From assembly GCA_013286835.1 (NCBI GenBank), contig JABDEZ010000011.1, forward strand, positions 4,573 through 43,041: a stretch of DNA of 38,469 bases, in the 5' to 3' direction. Numbering within the stretch: position 1 is the stretch's first letter; the number at the start of each line of letters is the position of its first letter. Under the pieces are notes generated by a model. That model saw nothing but the letters and a program-made list of their open reading frames with translations. It made no database searches and was not told where the DNA came from. The DNA comes from Bacteroidota bacterium. GTDB taxonomy: Bacteria > Bacteroidota > Bacteroidia > Chitinophagales > Chitinophagaceae. Positions 1-9,234 of the stretch are shown here, piece after piece. The position numbers and the translations under genes were made by a program.

Positions 1-1245
1 GTTTGCCTTGGTTGTACCATCTCCATCGGTAACACGCAGTATGTAGTGGCCAGCTGCAAGGTCGCTCAGCATGTACTCGCCAGTTGTACCTGTGGCTTCA
101 TATACTGCGCTTACGCTACGGCCTGCCATATCATATACAACCAACTTGTCTCCAGCCTTTAAGCCATTCACACTTACTTTGCTCGTAAACGGATTGGGAT
201 AAACACTGATACCATTGTTATTAGCTACATTGCCTACTCCTTCGTTATACGGCGTAAAGTCTATCTCCAGCGGGGTTGCCGTTGTTACTGCGTTGTAGCA
301 GGTACCGTTATATGGTGTAACAGGTACTATGCGGGCTGATATATAATCTATAGTTGGACGCGGGCTCTTTTTAAAGTTAATGTAGTTGACATTATGTGTA
401 GTGTCTATATAGGTGCTGGCATTTGCCCAATATATAGTGTAGTTACCGCCGCCATAGTTGCTGATGTTGGCTGTTACCGTTACTACCTGGTCGTCTATTG
501 CTGTCTTCGGGGCGCTCAGCTGGATGGTTGGCGTAACTCCATACTGGGTGGTGGCTACTACCGGCTGGCTGGTTACGTTGGTGGTATTGTAGCAACCGTT
601 AGCTGGTGTGTTCACTACTTCTGTTACCAGGTCGCCATTGTTGGGTGCATATGAATACGTGCTGGCTGTAGCACCGGCTACCGGTTGGCTGTTCACATAC
701 CATTGGTACGATCCCCCATATACATTACCATAACCCGTATAGTCAACTATTACGCCTGAGCAACCATTGTTGCTGCTGGCTGCTACTGAATCGTATGGCG
801 TGAAATTGCTGCCTACGACCGGGCTTACCTGGTTGCTCACTGCTACCGGTACCGTATAGCACGCTATAGCTGCATTGTTGGGCGTTGTTACTACTGCATA
901 TACCTGGTCGCCCGGGTTAGGTACAAAGCCATATTGACTTGCTGTAGATACAGGGTTTACCGCACTTGGGTATTTATACCATGCATATGTTGGGCTTTGC
1001 ACATTGGTTACTACTGTATAGGTAGCATTGGTGTACTGGCAGGCAGGGTTAGGACCTGTTATATTGGCCACCGGGGTTACCGCTGGTGAGGTGTTGATGC
1101 TTAGTGTGGCCGGGTTGCTGTAACCCGTACCGCAGGTACTGGTCATATAGGCACGGTACTGATAACCGTTCTGCGCTGCGGTGGCACCGCTTATGGTAAG
1201 AACAGACTGGTTAACGCCTGTGTACAAGCTGTTGCTGCTCAGGTT
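1..1245. repeat. Direct repeat copy A (identical by eye to 2679-3923)
   Basis: Constant offset of 2678 bp. First mismatch seen at 1246 (G versus T at 3924), followed by scattered substitutions to about 1400. Confidence 0.88.
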
Positions 1246-2325
1246 GACCCAGCTATTGCCATTGTTTACCTGCCACTGGTACGTGGTGGCCTGCCCACTG
1301 GCTATTGAGGTAAATGTTGTATTGGTGCCAGGGCATACCAGCTTGTTTACAGGATCTATATACGCACTACCATTGATCTGGGTATCCGGTATGTACGTAA
1401 CATAACTGTTCTGAACGGGAGTTAGATAATACATAATATCGCCAAAGCCTTCGGTATAAGGTGCTATATAAACGGGAGGTGCTGTAGTAGCAATAGGAGG
1501 TGTTGAGAACAAACCATTATCAGCCCCTCCTAAGATAGTCACTTGCGATGAAGACAGCGGCATAGAAGAGCTAGCAGAATAATAATAGAGATACGTGTTG
1601 CCGCCTATAGCTGTGCTGACAGCAAACGTCTTATTGTTTGACGGATCGATAACAACAGGGGAAGGTAAATTTACAAACGACCAGTTTTGATATGACGCTG
1701 AAGAAAGCGGTTGATTAGCAATGACTTTGCCACTTAAACTAGCATCGTAGGAAGAAAGCTGCAAAAGCAGATTTGCTCCTCCGTTAAATTGATAGGTACC
1801 TAATGCTGTAACTATTAATTGTTGGTTAGGTTTGAAGTAAACTCCTGTTTGCTCAGTATCTGTTGTTGGGATAGAAAAATAATAGGTATAAGATCCTATA
1901 CTACTCATGGCTTGTCCATTAAACATGGTATATGGACCATCTAACGCTCCGTAGCCTGAAGCTGCTGTTGTATCAGGATTACCGTAGAACATGTAAATGG
2001 TACGTGTGCTGTTTGGTTTCAGGCTATCTATGCGAACGTATATCAACGTTGTAGCAGTATTAATGCCGGAGTCTATAAAATAACTGAACATTTTGAGGCC
2101 ATTGCAAGGTGTACCGAACCGAATGTCCTGGCCACTGTCCTGCATTTTATGGGCACTGATGAGTGCCTGTGTATTTACAGTTACCGCCATGGTGTAATTA
2201 AGAATGAGCTGGGGACTACTATTGGTTACGGCAAATGGCTTTTCGTACAGCCAGCCTGCAGGTTGTGCATAGGTTATGGCGCTGAGGCACACCATGATAA
2301 AGGAAAAAAGTAAGTTTTTTTTCAT
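1..2325 (-). CDS. DUF2341-type surface protein with Ig/PKD-like region and T9SS type A sorting tail (3' end truncated by window edge)
   Basis: Frame read on the minus strand from ATG at 2325 (MKKNLLFSFIMVCLSAITYAQPAGWLYEKPFAVTNSSPQLILNYTMAV...), open to position 1. Near-duplicate of 2658-5000, including its C-terminal sorting tail. Absent from the ORF track because the stop lies outside the window. Confidence 0.9.
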   Translation of the reverse strand, partial: MKKNLLFSFIMVCLSAITYAQPAGWLYEKPFAVTNSSPQLILNYTMAVTVNTQALISAHKMQDSGQDIRFGTPCNGLKMFSYFIDSGINTATTLIYVRIDSLKPNSTRTIYMFYGNPDTTAASGYGALDGPYTMFNGQAMSSIGSYTYYFSIPTTDTEQTGVYFKPNQQLIVTALGTYQFNGGANLLLQLSSYDASLSGKVIANQPLSSASYQNWSFVNLPSPVVIDPSNNKTFAVSTAIGGNTYLYYYSASSSMPLSSSQVTILGGADNGLFSTPPIATTAPPVYIAPYTEGFGDIMYYLTPVQNSYVTYIPDTQINGSAYIDPVNKLVCPGTNTTFTSIASGQATTYQWQVNNGNSWVNLSSNSLYTGVNQSVLTISGATAAQNGYQYRAYMTSTCGTGYSNPATLSINTSPAVTPVANITGPNPACQYTNATYTVVTNVQSPTYAWYKYPSAVNPVSTASQYGFVPNPGDQVYAVVTTPNNAAIACYTVPVAVSNQVSPVVGSNFTPYDSVAASSNNGCSGVIVDYTGYGNVYGGSYQWYVNSQPVAGATASTYSYAPNNGDLVTEVVNTPANGCYNTTNVTSQPVVATTQYGVTPTIQLSAPKTAIDDQVVTVTANISNYGGGNYTIYWANASTYIDTTHNVNYINFKKSPRPTIDYISARIVPVTPYNGTCYNAVTTATPLEIDFTPYNEGVGNVANNNGISVYPNPFTSKVSVNGLKAGDKLVVYDMAGRSVSAVYEATGTTGEYMLSDLAAGHYILRVTDGDGTTKAN

Positions 2326-2579
2326 ACCCGGGATTGTTTTCTGCTTATAAAAATGCCACAGCAGCCGCTATGCGGTTACTGTAAAACGAAATGTACAGAT
2401 TTTTTTTAAAACTATTAACTTTTTTTTGACAACAGTATGATTTTTGCTATTTGTACAATACTGTGTATGAGGAAAAATCTGTTTTATATTCAGCTACTTA
2501 TATATAAATGCTTTTCAGTGTCTTTTCTGTAGTGTTGCCGAGCCTGGAAATTAAGACCGGTCTGACATTTCATTAATAA

Positions 2580-2609
2580 AACAATCCCGCAGGGTGTGCG
2601 GGACTGTTG
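2580..2609 (-). terminator. Rho-independent-like hairpin downstream of 2658-5000
   Basis: aacaatcccgca-gggtg-tgcgggactgtt: strong GC stem directly downstream of the minus-strand gene. Confidence 0.6.
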
Positions 2610-2657
2610 GTTAGTTATGTATAGTATGAAGTGGGGTAGCCCCGCTTCGATCGTTTC

Positions 2658-5000
2658 TTAGAGTTTGCTTACCGGCAGGTTTGCCTTGGTTGTACCATCT
2701 CCATCGGTAACACGCAGTATGTAGTGGCCAGCTGCAAGGTCGCTCAGCATGTACTCGCCAGTTGTACCTGTGGCTTCATATACTGCGCTTACGCTACGGC
2801 CTGCCATATCATATACAACCAACTTGTCTCCAGCCTTTAAGCCATTCACACTTACTTTGCTCGTAAACGGATTGGGATAAACACTGATACCATTGTTATT
2901 AGCTACATTGCCTACTCCTTCGTTATACGGCGTAAAGTCTATCTCCAGCGGGGTTGCCGTTGTTACTGCGTTGTAGCAGGTACCGTTATATGGTGTAACA
3001 GGTACTATGCGGGCTGATATATAATCTATAGTTGGACGCGGGCTCTTTTTAAAGTTAATGTAGTTGACATTATGTGTAGTGTCTATATAGGTGCTGGCAT
3101 TTGCCCAATATATAGTGTAGTTACCGCCGCCATAGTTGCTGATGTTGGCTGTTACCGTTACTACCTGGTCGTCTATTGCTGTCTTCGGGGCGCTCAGCTG
3201 GATGGTTGGCGTAACTCCATACTGGGTGGTGGCTACTACCGGCTGGCTGGTTACGTTGGTGGTATTGTAGCAACCGTTAGCTGGTGTGTTCACTACTTCT
3301 GTTACCAGGTCGCCATTGTTGGGTGCATATGAATACGTGCTGGCTGTAGCACCGGCTACCGGTTGGCTGTTCACATACCATTGGTACGATCCCCCATATA
3401 CATTACCATAACCCGTATAGTCAACTATTACGCCTGAGCAACCATTGTTGCTGCTGGCTGCTACTGAATCGTATGGCGTGAAATTGCTGCCTACGACCGG
3501 GCTTACCTGGTTGCTCACTGCTACCGGTACCGTATAGCACGCTATAGCTGCATTGTTGGGCGTTGTTACTACTGCATATACCTGGTCGCCCGGGTTAGGT
3601 ACAAAGCCATATTGACTTGCTGTAGATACAGGGTTTACCGCACTTGGGTATTTATACCATGCATATGTTGGGCTTTGCACATTGGTTACTACTGTATAGG
3701 TAGCATTGGTGTACTGGCAGGCAGGGTTAGGACCTGTTATATTGGCCACCGGGGTTACCGCTGGTGAGGTGTTGATGCTTAGTGTGGCCGGGTTGCTGTA
3801 ACCCGTACCGCAGGTACTGGTCATATAGGCACGGTACTGATAACCGTTCTGCGCTGCGGTGGCACCGCTTATGGTAAGAACAGACTGGTTAACGCCTGTG
3901 TACAAGCTGTTGCTGCTCAGGTTTACCCAGCTGTTGCCGTTGTTTACCTGCCACTGGTACGTGGTGGCCTGACCGCTGGCTATTGAGGTAAATGTTGTAT
4001 TGGTGCCAGGGCATACCAGTTTGTTTACAGGATCTATATACGCACTGCCGTTGATCTGTGTATCCGGTATGTACGTAACATAACTGTTAGGAACGGGTTG
4101 CAGGTAGTATTTAATATCTGTATAGCCTGCTATAGAAGATGATGGATTTGCAAATGGAGCTGTTACTGCTGTAGGCGTAATAAAAAAAGAGTTATTTACA
4201 TATCCCAACACGGAAACTTGCGATGATGTTGGCGGAATAGAAGTAGTTCCTCCATAATAATCGTTGAAGTCATCATCTAACGCGATAGATACACCATATG
4301 TTGAATCCGGATTGAGGAGAATAGGCTTGGCCAGATCAACAAATGTCCAGGTGGTTGAACCAAAAGTCCCCATTGCTTTGTTCGCAACCACAGCTCCACT
4401 TAAAGTTATAGGGTCATACTGTGACAACTGCATTATAGTTTGAGTAAATATTCCGAATGGTGAAAAAGCACCTAATGCAGTAACTAACAATTTCTTATTT
4501 GGCTGAAAATAAACACCTGTTTGCGTTGTATCGGTATGTGCACCACAACAAGTATTGTTTATAAAGGTGGAGTATGAACTATAATCCTGACCATTAAACA
4601 TTGTATATGGCCCATCTAGCGCGCTATAATTAGATGCCGCAGTAGTATCAGGGTTACCATAGAACATATAGATAGTGCGTGTGCTGTTTGGTTTTAAACT
4701 ATCAATAGTTACATAAATCAAAGTTGTTGCAGTGTTAATGCCGGAGTCAATAAAATAATTGAACATCCTGGTACCATCACATGGCGTACCAAAACGAATA
4801 TCCTGGCCACTGTCCTGCATTTTATGGGCACTGATGAGCGCTTGTGTATTTACAGTTACCGCCATGGTGTAATTAAGAATGAGCTGAGGGCTGCTGTTGG
4901 TTACCGCAAATGGCTTTTCGTACAGCCAACCAGCCGGCTGGGCATGTGCTGCGCCCAAGGAAAAAACAATAACCAATAGCGATAGTAATACTTTTTTCAT
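2658..5000 (-). CDS. DUF2341 domain-containing protein with Ig-like repeats and T9SS type A sorting domain
   Basis: 780 aa; signal peptide; N-terminal WLYEKPFAVTNSS...DIRFGTPCDG...IYMFYGNPDTT typical of DUF2341; C-terminal ISVYPNPFTSKVSVNGLKAGDKLVVYDMAGR...GHYILRV typical of a T9SS sorting tail. Confidence 0.9.
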   Translation of the reverse strand: MKKVLLSLLVIVFSLGAAHAQPAGWLYEKPFAVTNSSPQLILNYTMAVTVNTQALISAHKMQDSGQDIRFGTPCDGTRMFNYFIDSGINTATTLIYVTIDSLKPNSTRTIYMFYGNPDTTAASNYSALDGPYTMFNGQDYSSYSTFINNTCCGAHTDTTQTGVYFQPNKKLLVTALGAFSPFGIFTQTIMQLSQYDPITLSGAVVANKAMGTFGSTTWTFVDLAKPILLNPDSTYGVSIALDDDFNDYYGGTTSIPPTSSQVSVLGYVNNSFFITPTAVTAPFANPSSSIAGYTDIKYYLQPVPNSYVTYIPDTQINGSAYIDPVNKLVCPGTNTTFTSIASGQATTYQWQVNNGNSWVNLSSNSLYTGVNQSVLTISGATAAQNGYQYRAYMTSTCGTGYSNPATLSINTSPAVTPVANITGPNPACQYTNATYTVVTNVQSPTYAWYKYPSAVNPVSTASQYGFVPNPGDQVYAVVTTPNNAAIACYTVPVAVSNQVSPVVGSNFTPYDSVAASSNNGCSGVIVDYTGYGNVYGGSYQWYVNSQPVAGATASTYSYAPNNGDLVTEVVNTPANGCYNTTNVTSQPVVATTQYGVTPTIQLSAPKTAIDDQVVTVTANISNYGGGNYTIYWANASTYIDTTHNVNYINFKKSPRPTIDYISARIVPVTPYNGTCYNAVTTATPLEIDFTPYNEGVGNVANNNGISVYPNPFTSKVSVNGLKAGDKLVVYDMAGRSVSAVYEATGTTGEYMLSDLAAGHYILRVTDGDGTTKANLPVSKL
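2679..3923. repeat. Direct repeat copy B (identical by eye to 1-1245)
   Basis: Same sequence as 1-1245. The track ORFs 394-654 and 3072-3332 have identical translations. Confidence 0.88.
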
Positions 5001-5171
5001 AGAGTCATTATTTGTAACGATAGAGAACTTAGTTTACAAGACGTACTAAAATTAAAATACGTTTGTGTATAAGTGGAAAATTACGACTGTTTGCTTTTAT
5101 TAACAAAATATTCTTGTTTATCCACAAAGTAGTGGGAGCATTAGAAATAATAGACGGAAAGCTTTATAAAC

Positions 5172-5214
5172 AAATAAAGTGTGAAGGCGGGCTAGCACCA
5201 ATCACACTTTATTT
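5172..5214 (-). terminator. Hairpin downstream of apaG
   Basis: 13-bp inverted repeat AAATAAAGTGTGA...TCACACTTTATTT. Confidence 0.55.
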
Positions 5215-5231
5215 ATTTAAAACATGAGTGA

Positions 5232-5618
5232 TTAATTCATTTTAAATGGTGCTATTAGTTGGAATTCCGGTATGCCCACTATTAACAGCTTTTTATTGTA
5301 CAGATTCTCCATTTTATAGGTGCCATACATTTTGCCCATTTCGCTGCGCAGGTTTACTGCCGATACGTACTGGTAGCTTTCACCGGGATCTATTACCGGT
5401 TGCTGGCCTATTACACCCTCACCTTCCACCTCGCGATGAGAGCCATTGCTGTCTGTGATATACCAATGTCGGCTGAGTAACTTTACAGGCATTGTGCCCA
5501 GATTCTCTATTGTAATGCGGTAAGCAAAAAGATATTCTGAGCTGAGCGGGTTGCTTTGGGCCGGCTGGTAGTAGGTTTCTACCGTTATGCTTACCCCTTC
5601 GGTTACCTGTTGCACCAT
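5232..5618 (-). CDS. apaG: ApaG-family protein (Co2+/Mg2+ efflux protein ApaG annotation)
   Basis: 128 aa; VTEGVSITVETYYQPAQSNPLSSEYLFAYRITIENLG...LLSRHWYITDSNG...VEGEGVIGQQPVIDPGESYQYVS is the ApaG signature. Confidence 0.93.
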   Translation of the reverse strand: MVQQVTEGVSITVETYYQPAQSNPLSSEYLFAYRITIENLGTMPVKLLSRHWYITDSNGSHREVEGEGVIGQQPVIDPGESYQYVSAVNLRSEMGKMYGTYKMENLYNKKLLIVGIPEFQLIAPFKMN

Positions 5619-5673
5619 ATGTAATGCTGTTAGTATTGTAAATATACTAAATAAACAAACGAACTTCCAGCAT

Positions 5674-6126
5674 TCACGTATTTATCAATTTGTTAACCAG
5701 GTCCATTACTACATCTCGCTCATAACCTTTCTGCAGCAGGTAGGTATATAGTTTGGCTTTTTTTGCTGTTTTGCTGTTTACCTTCTTTAAACTCAGTGTT
5801 TTAGCAACAGCGAGTTTTTGCATCGTGGCAATGTAGGCATCATCATCTATTTCTTTCAGGGCCTTCTTAATGCAGTAAGGTGAAATACCATGAGATTTTA
5901 ACTGGTTTATGATCTTTACCTTACCCCATTGCAGCATCCTGAATTTGCCCCGTGCAAATGCTTTGGCATATCGTTCTTCATTGAGCAATCCAACTTCTAT
6001 AAGGGTAGCAATGTGTTGTTCCACTTCCGGGGTAGTACATCCCAGCTCGTAAAGTTTATTGCGTACATCTTTATGGCAACGTTCGCTATAGTTGCAGTAG
6101 TGATGAATTGCTGCTTGTATTTCCAT
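5674..6126 (-). CDS. recX: Regulatory protein RecX
   Basis: 150 aa with RecX-type three-helix repeats (YCNYSERCHKDVRNKLYELG...LNEERYAKAFARGKFRMLQWGKVKIINQLKSHGIS). Confidence 0.88.
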   Translation of the reverse strand: MEIQAAIHHYCNYSERCHKDVRNKLYELGCTTPEVEQHIATLIEVGLLNEERYAKAFARGKFRMLQWGKVKIINQLKSHGISPYCIKKALKEIDDDAYIATMQKLAVAKTLSLKKVNSKTAKKAKLYTYLLQKGYERDVVMDLVNKLINT

Positions 6127-6216
6127 ACAGGGTTAATATACTCTAATCAGGTTTATACTACAAATTGCGTGTAAACTTGTTAATTGACCAGTCAAACATA
6201 TAATTTGCAAAAATCC

Positions 6217-8085
6217 CTACCTACCCATGTACACCATAAGTATTTGCACATCGCTGGGGTTTACCCCACTTATGCGACTTGCCTGGCCTAAGGTACGTGG
6301 TTTTATCTTTGCCAGCTTCTGTCGCGCTTCGGTAGATATGGCGTGCAACTTTTCATAATTGAAGGTTTCCGGTATCATAAGGCTTTCCAACCCTTCCATC
6401 TTTTTCACCAATTCCTTTTCTTTTTCAATATACACATCATACTTCACCTGTATCTCGGCCTGCTCTACCACCAACATATCCGGTTCATCCATTTCAGCAG
6501 CAAGTGTCGGTATGGCGGCGGCCATCTCCTTAATACCTATGCCTGGCCGCAGTAACAATTTTATTGCCCTGGTGCGCTCTACCAGTGCCGATGAATTGTT
6601 TTCCTGCAAAAACCCGTTGGCTTGTGCAGGCTCCACAGAGAAAGAAGCGAGTTTATTTTTCAGGTTTTCAACCTTTCCGCGTTTGGCTTGCATCAATGCC
6701 AGTCTTTCATCGCTGGCAAGCCCAATGCTGTGGCCCAGTTCTGTAAGGCGCAGGTCTGCATTATCTTGCCTGAGCAATGTTCTGAACTCAGCACGAGAGG
6801 TGAACATACGGTATGGTTCGTCTGTGCCTTTATTTATAAGGTCGTCTATGAGTACTCCTATGTAAGCTTCATTTCTGCCCAGGCTTACGGGTTCCAGTTC
6901 TTTAGCTTTGCGATGCGCGTTTATACCGGCCATTAGCCCCTGGCAAGCAGCTTCTTCATAACCTGTTGTGCCATTTATTTGTCCGGCAAAGAAAAGGTTA
7001 TTCACCAATTTGGTTTCAAGCGTATAGGTAAGCTGTGTTGGTGGAAAGTAATCGTATTCAATAGCATAACCGGGACGGAAGAACTTACATTTTTCAAAAC
7101 CGGGTACACTGCTTAATGCTTTGTATTGTACCTCTTCGGGCAACGACGTGCTGAAACCGTTTACGTATATCTCCACTGTATTCCAACCTTCAGGCTCTAC
7201 AAATAGCTGGTGACGGTCTTTCTCTGCAAAACGGGTAACCTTATCTTCTATGCTGGGGCAATACCGGGGACCACTTCCTTTGATCCTGCCCTGGTACATG
7301 GGCGATTTCTCAAACCCTGTCTTTAGTATATCGTGTACTTCCTGGCTGGTATAGGTTATCCAGCAGCAGCGTTGTTGTTTAGGTTGTATTCGTTGTATAG
7401 GCAGGTAAGAAAAGCCTACTATCTCTTCATCACCATCCTGTACTTCCATTTTGGTATAATCGAGACTCCGGCCATCTATACGCGGGGGCGTGCCTGTTTT
7501 GAGGCGGGCGCTATCAAAACCCAGACTAACCAGTTGTTCGGTAATACCAGTTGCCCCTTTCTCCCCCATTCTGCCACCTCCAAATTGCTTTTCGCCAATG
7601 TGTATTACCCCGTTTAGAAACGTACCATTGGTAAGCACCACCGATTTAGCGTATATACTATGCCCCATTCCTGTTACTACACCTTCAATTGTTCCACGTG
7701 AAACAATTAGTCCGTTAACGGTATCTTGCCAGAAATCTATGTTAGGTGTCTGTTCCAGCATTTCCCTCCAGGTGTTAGCAAACAGCACACGATCGTTTTG
7801 GGTACGAGGGCTCCACATTCCAGGACCCTTACTCTTGTTCAGCATCCTGAACTGTATCATGCTCTTATCGCTCACTATACCACTATAACCCCCAAGCGCA
7901 TCTATTTCTCTTACAATCTGACCTTTAGCTATACCACCCATTGCTGGGTTGCAACTCATTTGTGCAATGGTCTGCATATTCATAGTTACGAGCAGTACCT
8001 TACTGCCCATGTTTGCAGCAGCAGCAGCAGCTTCGCAGCCAGCATGGCCAGCGCCAACTACAATTACATCGTACTTTAAAAACAT
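6217..8085 (-). CDS. mnmG: tRNA uridine-5-carboxymethylaminomethyl(34) synthesis enzyme MnmG (GidA)
   Basis: 622 aa; YDVIVVGAGHAGCEAAAAAANMGSKVLLVTMNMQTIAQMSCNPAMGGIAKGQIVREIDALGG is a diagnostic GidA/MnmG N-terminus. Confidence 0.98.
   Translation of the reverse strand: MFLKYDVIVVGAGHAGCEAAAAAANMGSKVLLVTMNMQTIAQMSCNPAMGGIAKGQIVREIDALGGYSGIVSDKSMIQFRMLNKSKGPGMWSPRTQNDRVLFANTWREMLEQTPNIDFWQDTVNGLIVSRGTIEGVVTGMGHSIYAKSVVLTNGTFLNGVIHIGEKQFGGGRMGEKGATGITEQLVSLGFDSARLKTGTPPRIDGRSLDYTKMEVQDGDEEIVGFSYLPIQRIQPKQQRCCWITYTSQEVHDILKTGFEKSPMYQGRIKGSGPRYCPSIEDKVTRFAEKDRHQLFVEPEGWNTVEIYVNGFSTSLPEEVQYKALSSVPGFEKCKFFRPGYAIEYDYFPPTQLTYTLETKLVNNLFFAGQINGTTGYEEAACQGLMAGINAHRKAKELEPVSLGRNEAYIGVLIDDLINKGTDEPYRMFTSRAEFRTLLRQDNADLRLTELGHSIGLASDERLALMQAKRGKVENLKNKLASFSVEPAQANGFLQENNSSALVERTRAIKLLLRPGIGIKEMAAAIPTLAAEMDEPDMLVVEQAEIQVKYDVYIEKEKELVKKMEGLESLMIPETFNYEKLHAISTEARQKLAKIKPRTLGQASRISGVNPSDVQILMVYMGR
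7690..7705. promoter_or_regulatory. parS-like ParB/Spo0J binding site (intragenic in mnmG)
   Basis: TGTTCCACGTGAAACA, exact match to the parS consensus TGTTNCACGTGAAACA. Confidence 0.85.
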
Positions 8086-8090
8086 AACGG

Positions 8091-8098
8091 CAAAGGTA
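8091..8098 (-). promoter_or_regulatory. Putative Bacteroidota -7 box of mnmG
   Basis: Minus strand TACCTTTG (TAnnTTTG), 5 nt before the ATG at 8085. Confidence 0.5.
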
Positions 8099-8231
8099 GG
8101 ATGAAATAGTGATTAACCATCAATACCCCTATATAAACGCAATACACCACAACAGAGAGGAAGAAAGTGAAATTATATTGTACCTTAGCAATAATTTAAA
8201 CAATTTTACGTTAAAATAAAAAGACATTTTT

Positions 8232-8837
8232 GTGAAAAGGTTTGTCATCACTTCATTTTGTTTACTCTCAATGCATGCACCAGCAGCATTAGCACAAACA
8301 ACATGGCATAAACCTAAGAAGCTATTAACAATTGGGTTCACAACAGGTGTAAATACATCTAAGACCAATTACTTCAAATCAATACCTTGTTCTACTTGCT
8401 ATACCAATGGCTTATATCTCCGCAGGTATATCAACAGGCATCTTTCGATGGAAAGTGGAATACAATTCTCTGCAGATCATTTTACTACTCCTGTAGTTAG
8501 GGTAACACCAGGTTACTATATATCTCGTACCCAACCTATTGCAACTAATATCCCATTTGCTATTCGTTACTATATGGGCCATGCTGATAAAAAACTGGTG
8601 CCTTCTATTGGTGCCGGCTGTTATTATAGCTTTGGATATAGAGTAATAAATAAAACAGACGGTTTACAACAAACGCCATCATCAAATCCTGCTTTTATTC
8701 CTTTTTATATGATGCAGGGCTTATCTTATAAGATAAGTACAAAGATAGAGTTGAATGAAACCATTCATTTTACTCCAAAAGACGAGAACCACTGCACTCA
8801 GCTTGGCATTGATTTAGGTATAGGATACCATTTATAA
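8232..8837 (+). CDS. Putative outer-membrane beta-barrel protein
   Basis: 201 aa from a GTG start; signal peptide MKRFVITSFCLLSMHAPAALAQ; alternating aromatic strands ending IGYHL. No specific family recognised. Confidence 0.7.
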   Translation: MKRFVITSFCLLSMHAPAALAQTTWHKPKKLLTIGFTTGVNTSKTNYFKSIPCSTCYTNGLYLRRYINRHLSMESGIQFSADHFTTPVVRVTPGYYISRTQPIATNIPFAIRYYMGHADKKLVPSIGAGCYYSFGYRVINKTDGLQQTPSSNPAFIPFYMMQGLSYKISTKIELNETIHFTPKDENHCTQLGIDLGIGYHL

Positions 8838-8853
8838 TGTTCCACGTGAAACA
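8838..8853. promoter_or_regulatory. parS-like ParB/Spo0J binding site (intergenic)
   Basis: TGTTCCACGTGAAACA, identical to the site at 7690-7705. Confidence 0.88.
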
Positions 8854-9184
8854 TTCTTAACTTCTAATTTCGGCTAAGGTTATAGCCAGAATCTAATTTT
8901 TCCCCTTCTATTTAAATAACTTAAGAACAGTATTGGACATACTGCAATATTAACCAGACAGGAATAGTTCTGTTAATTCTACCACGCAAAAGAAAAGAAC
9001 ATTTAATTGCACTTTAGCTGCCCCCTCCTTTAGTTTTTAAACAGATTTATGGATTAGATCTCAAATACCTCACGTTAATAGCATTCCAATACTATAATAA
9101 TTAGTACAAAAACTAATGGCATTAATAATAAAACCAATCGCTTTCTTTATCAACTTGTTCGATACACTACTATTTCTAAAATAA

Positions 9185-9214
9185 AAAAGCCATCCAGAGT
9201 GCTGGATGGCTTTT
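9185..9214 (-). terminator. Hairpin terminator downstream of 9235-11163
   Basis: AAAAGCCATCCAG-agtg-CTGGATGGCTTTT perfect 13-bp stem. Confidence 0.8.
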
Positions 9215-9234
9215 CAAATACTATTGGTTATTTC

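Noticed and set aside
394-654. Plus-strand 86-aa ORF, also present at 3072-3332
   Set aside because: Shadow ORF antisense to the duplicated DUF2341/T9SS genes. Its duplication simply reflects the repeat.
6343-8079. Several plus-strand ORFs of 60-168 aa opposite mnmG
   Set aside because: Antisense frames of a very well recognised gene; low-complexity translations without family features.
8129-8368. 79-aa minus-strand ORF
   Set aside because: Antisense to the signal peptide and N-terminus of the barrel gene at 8232; no supporting motif.
8854-9184. Possible small RNA or gene in the 330-bp gap after the parS site
   Set aside because: AT-rich with only a weak 5-bp stem near its left end; no convincing promoter, ORF or structured RNA could be supported by eye.
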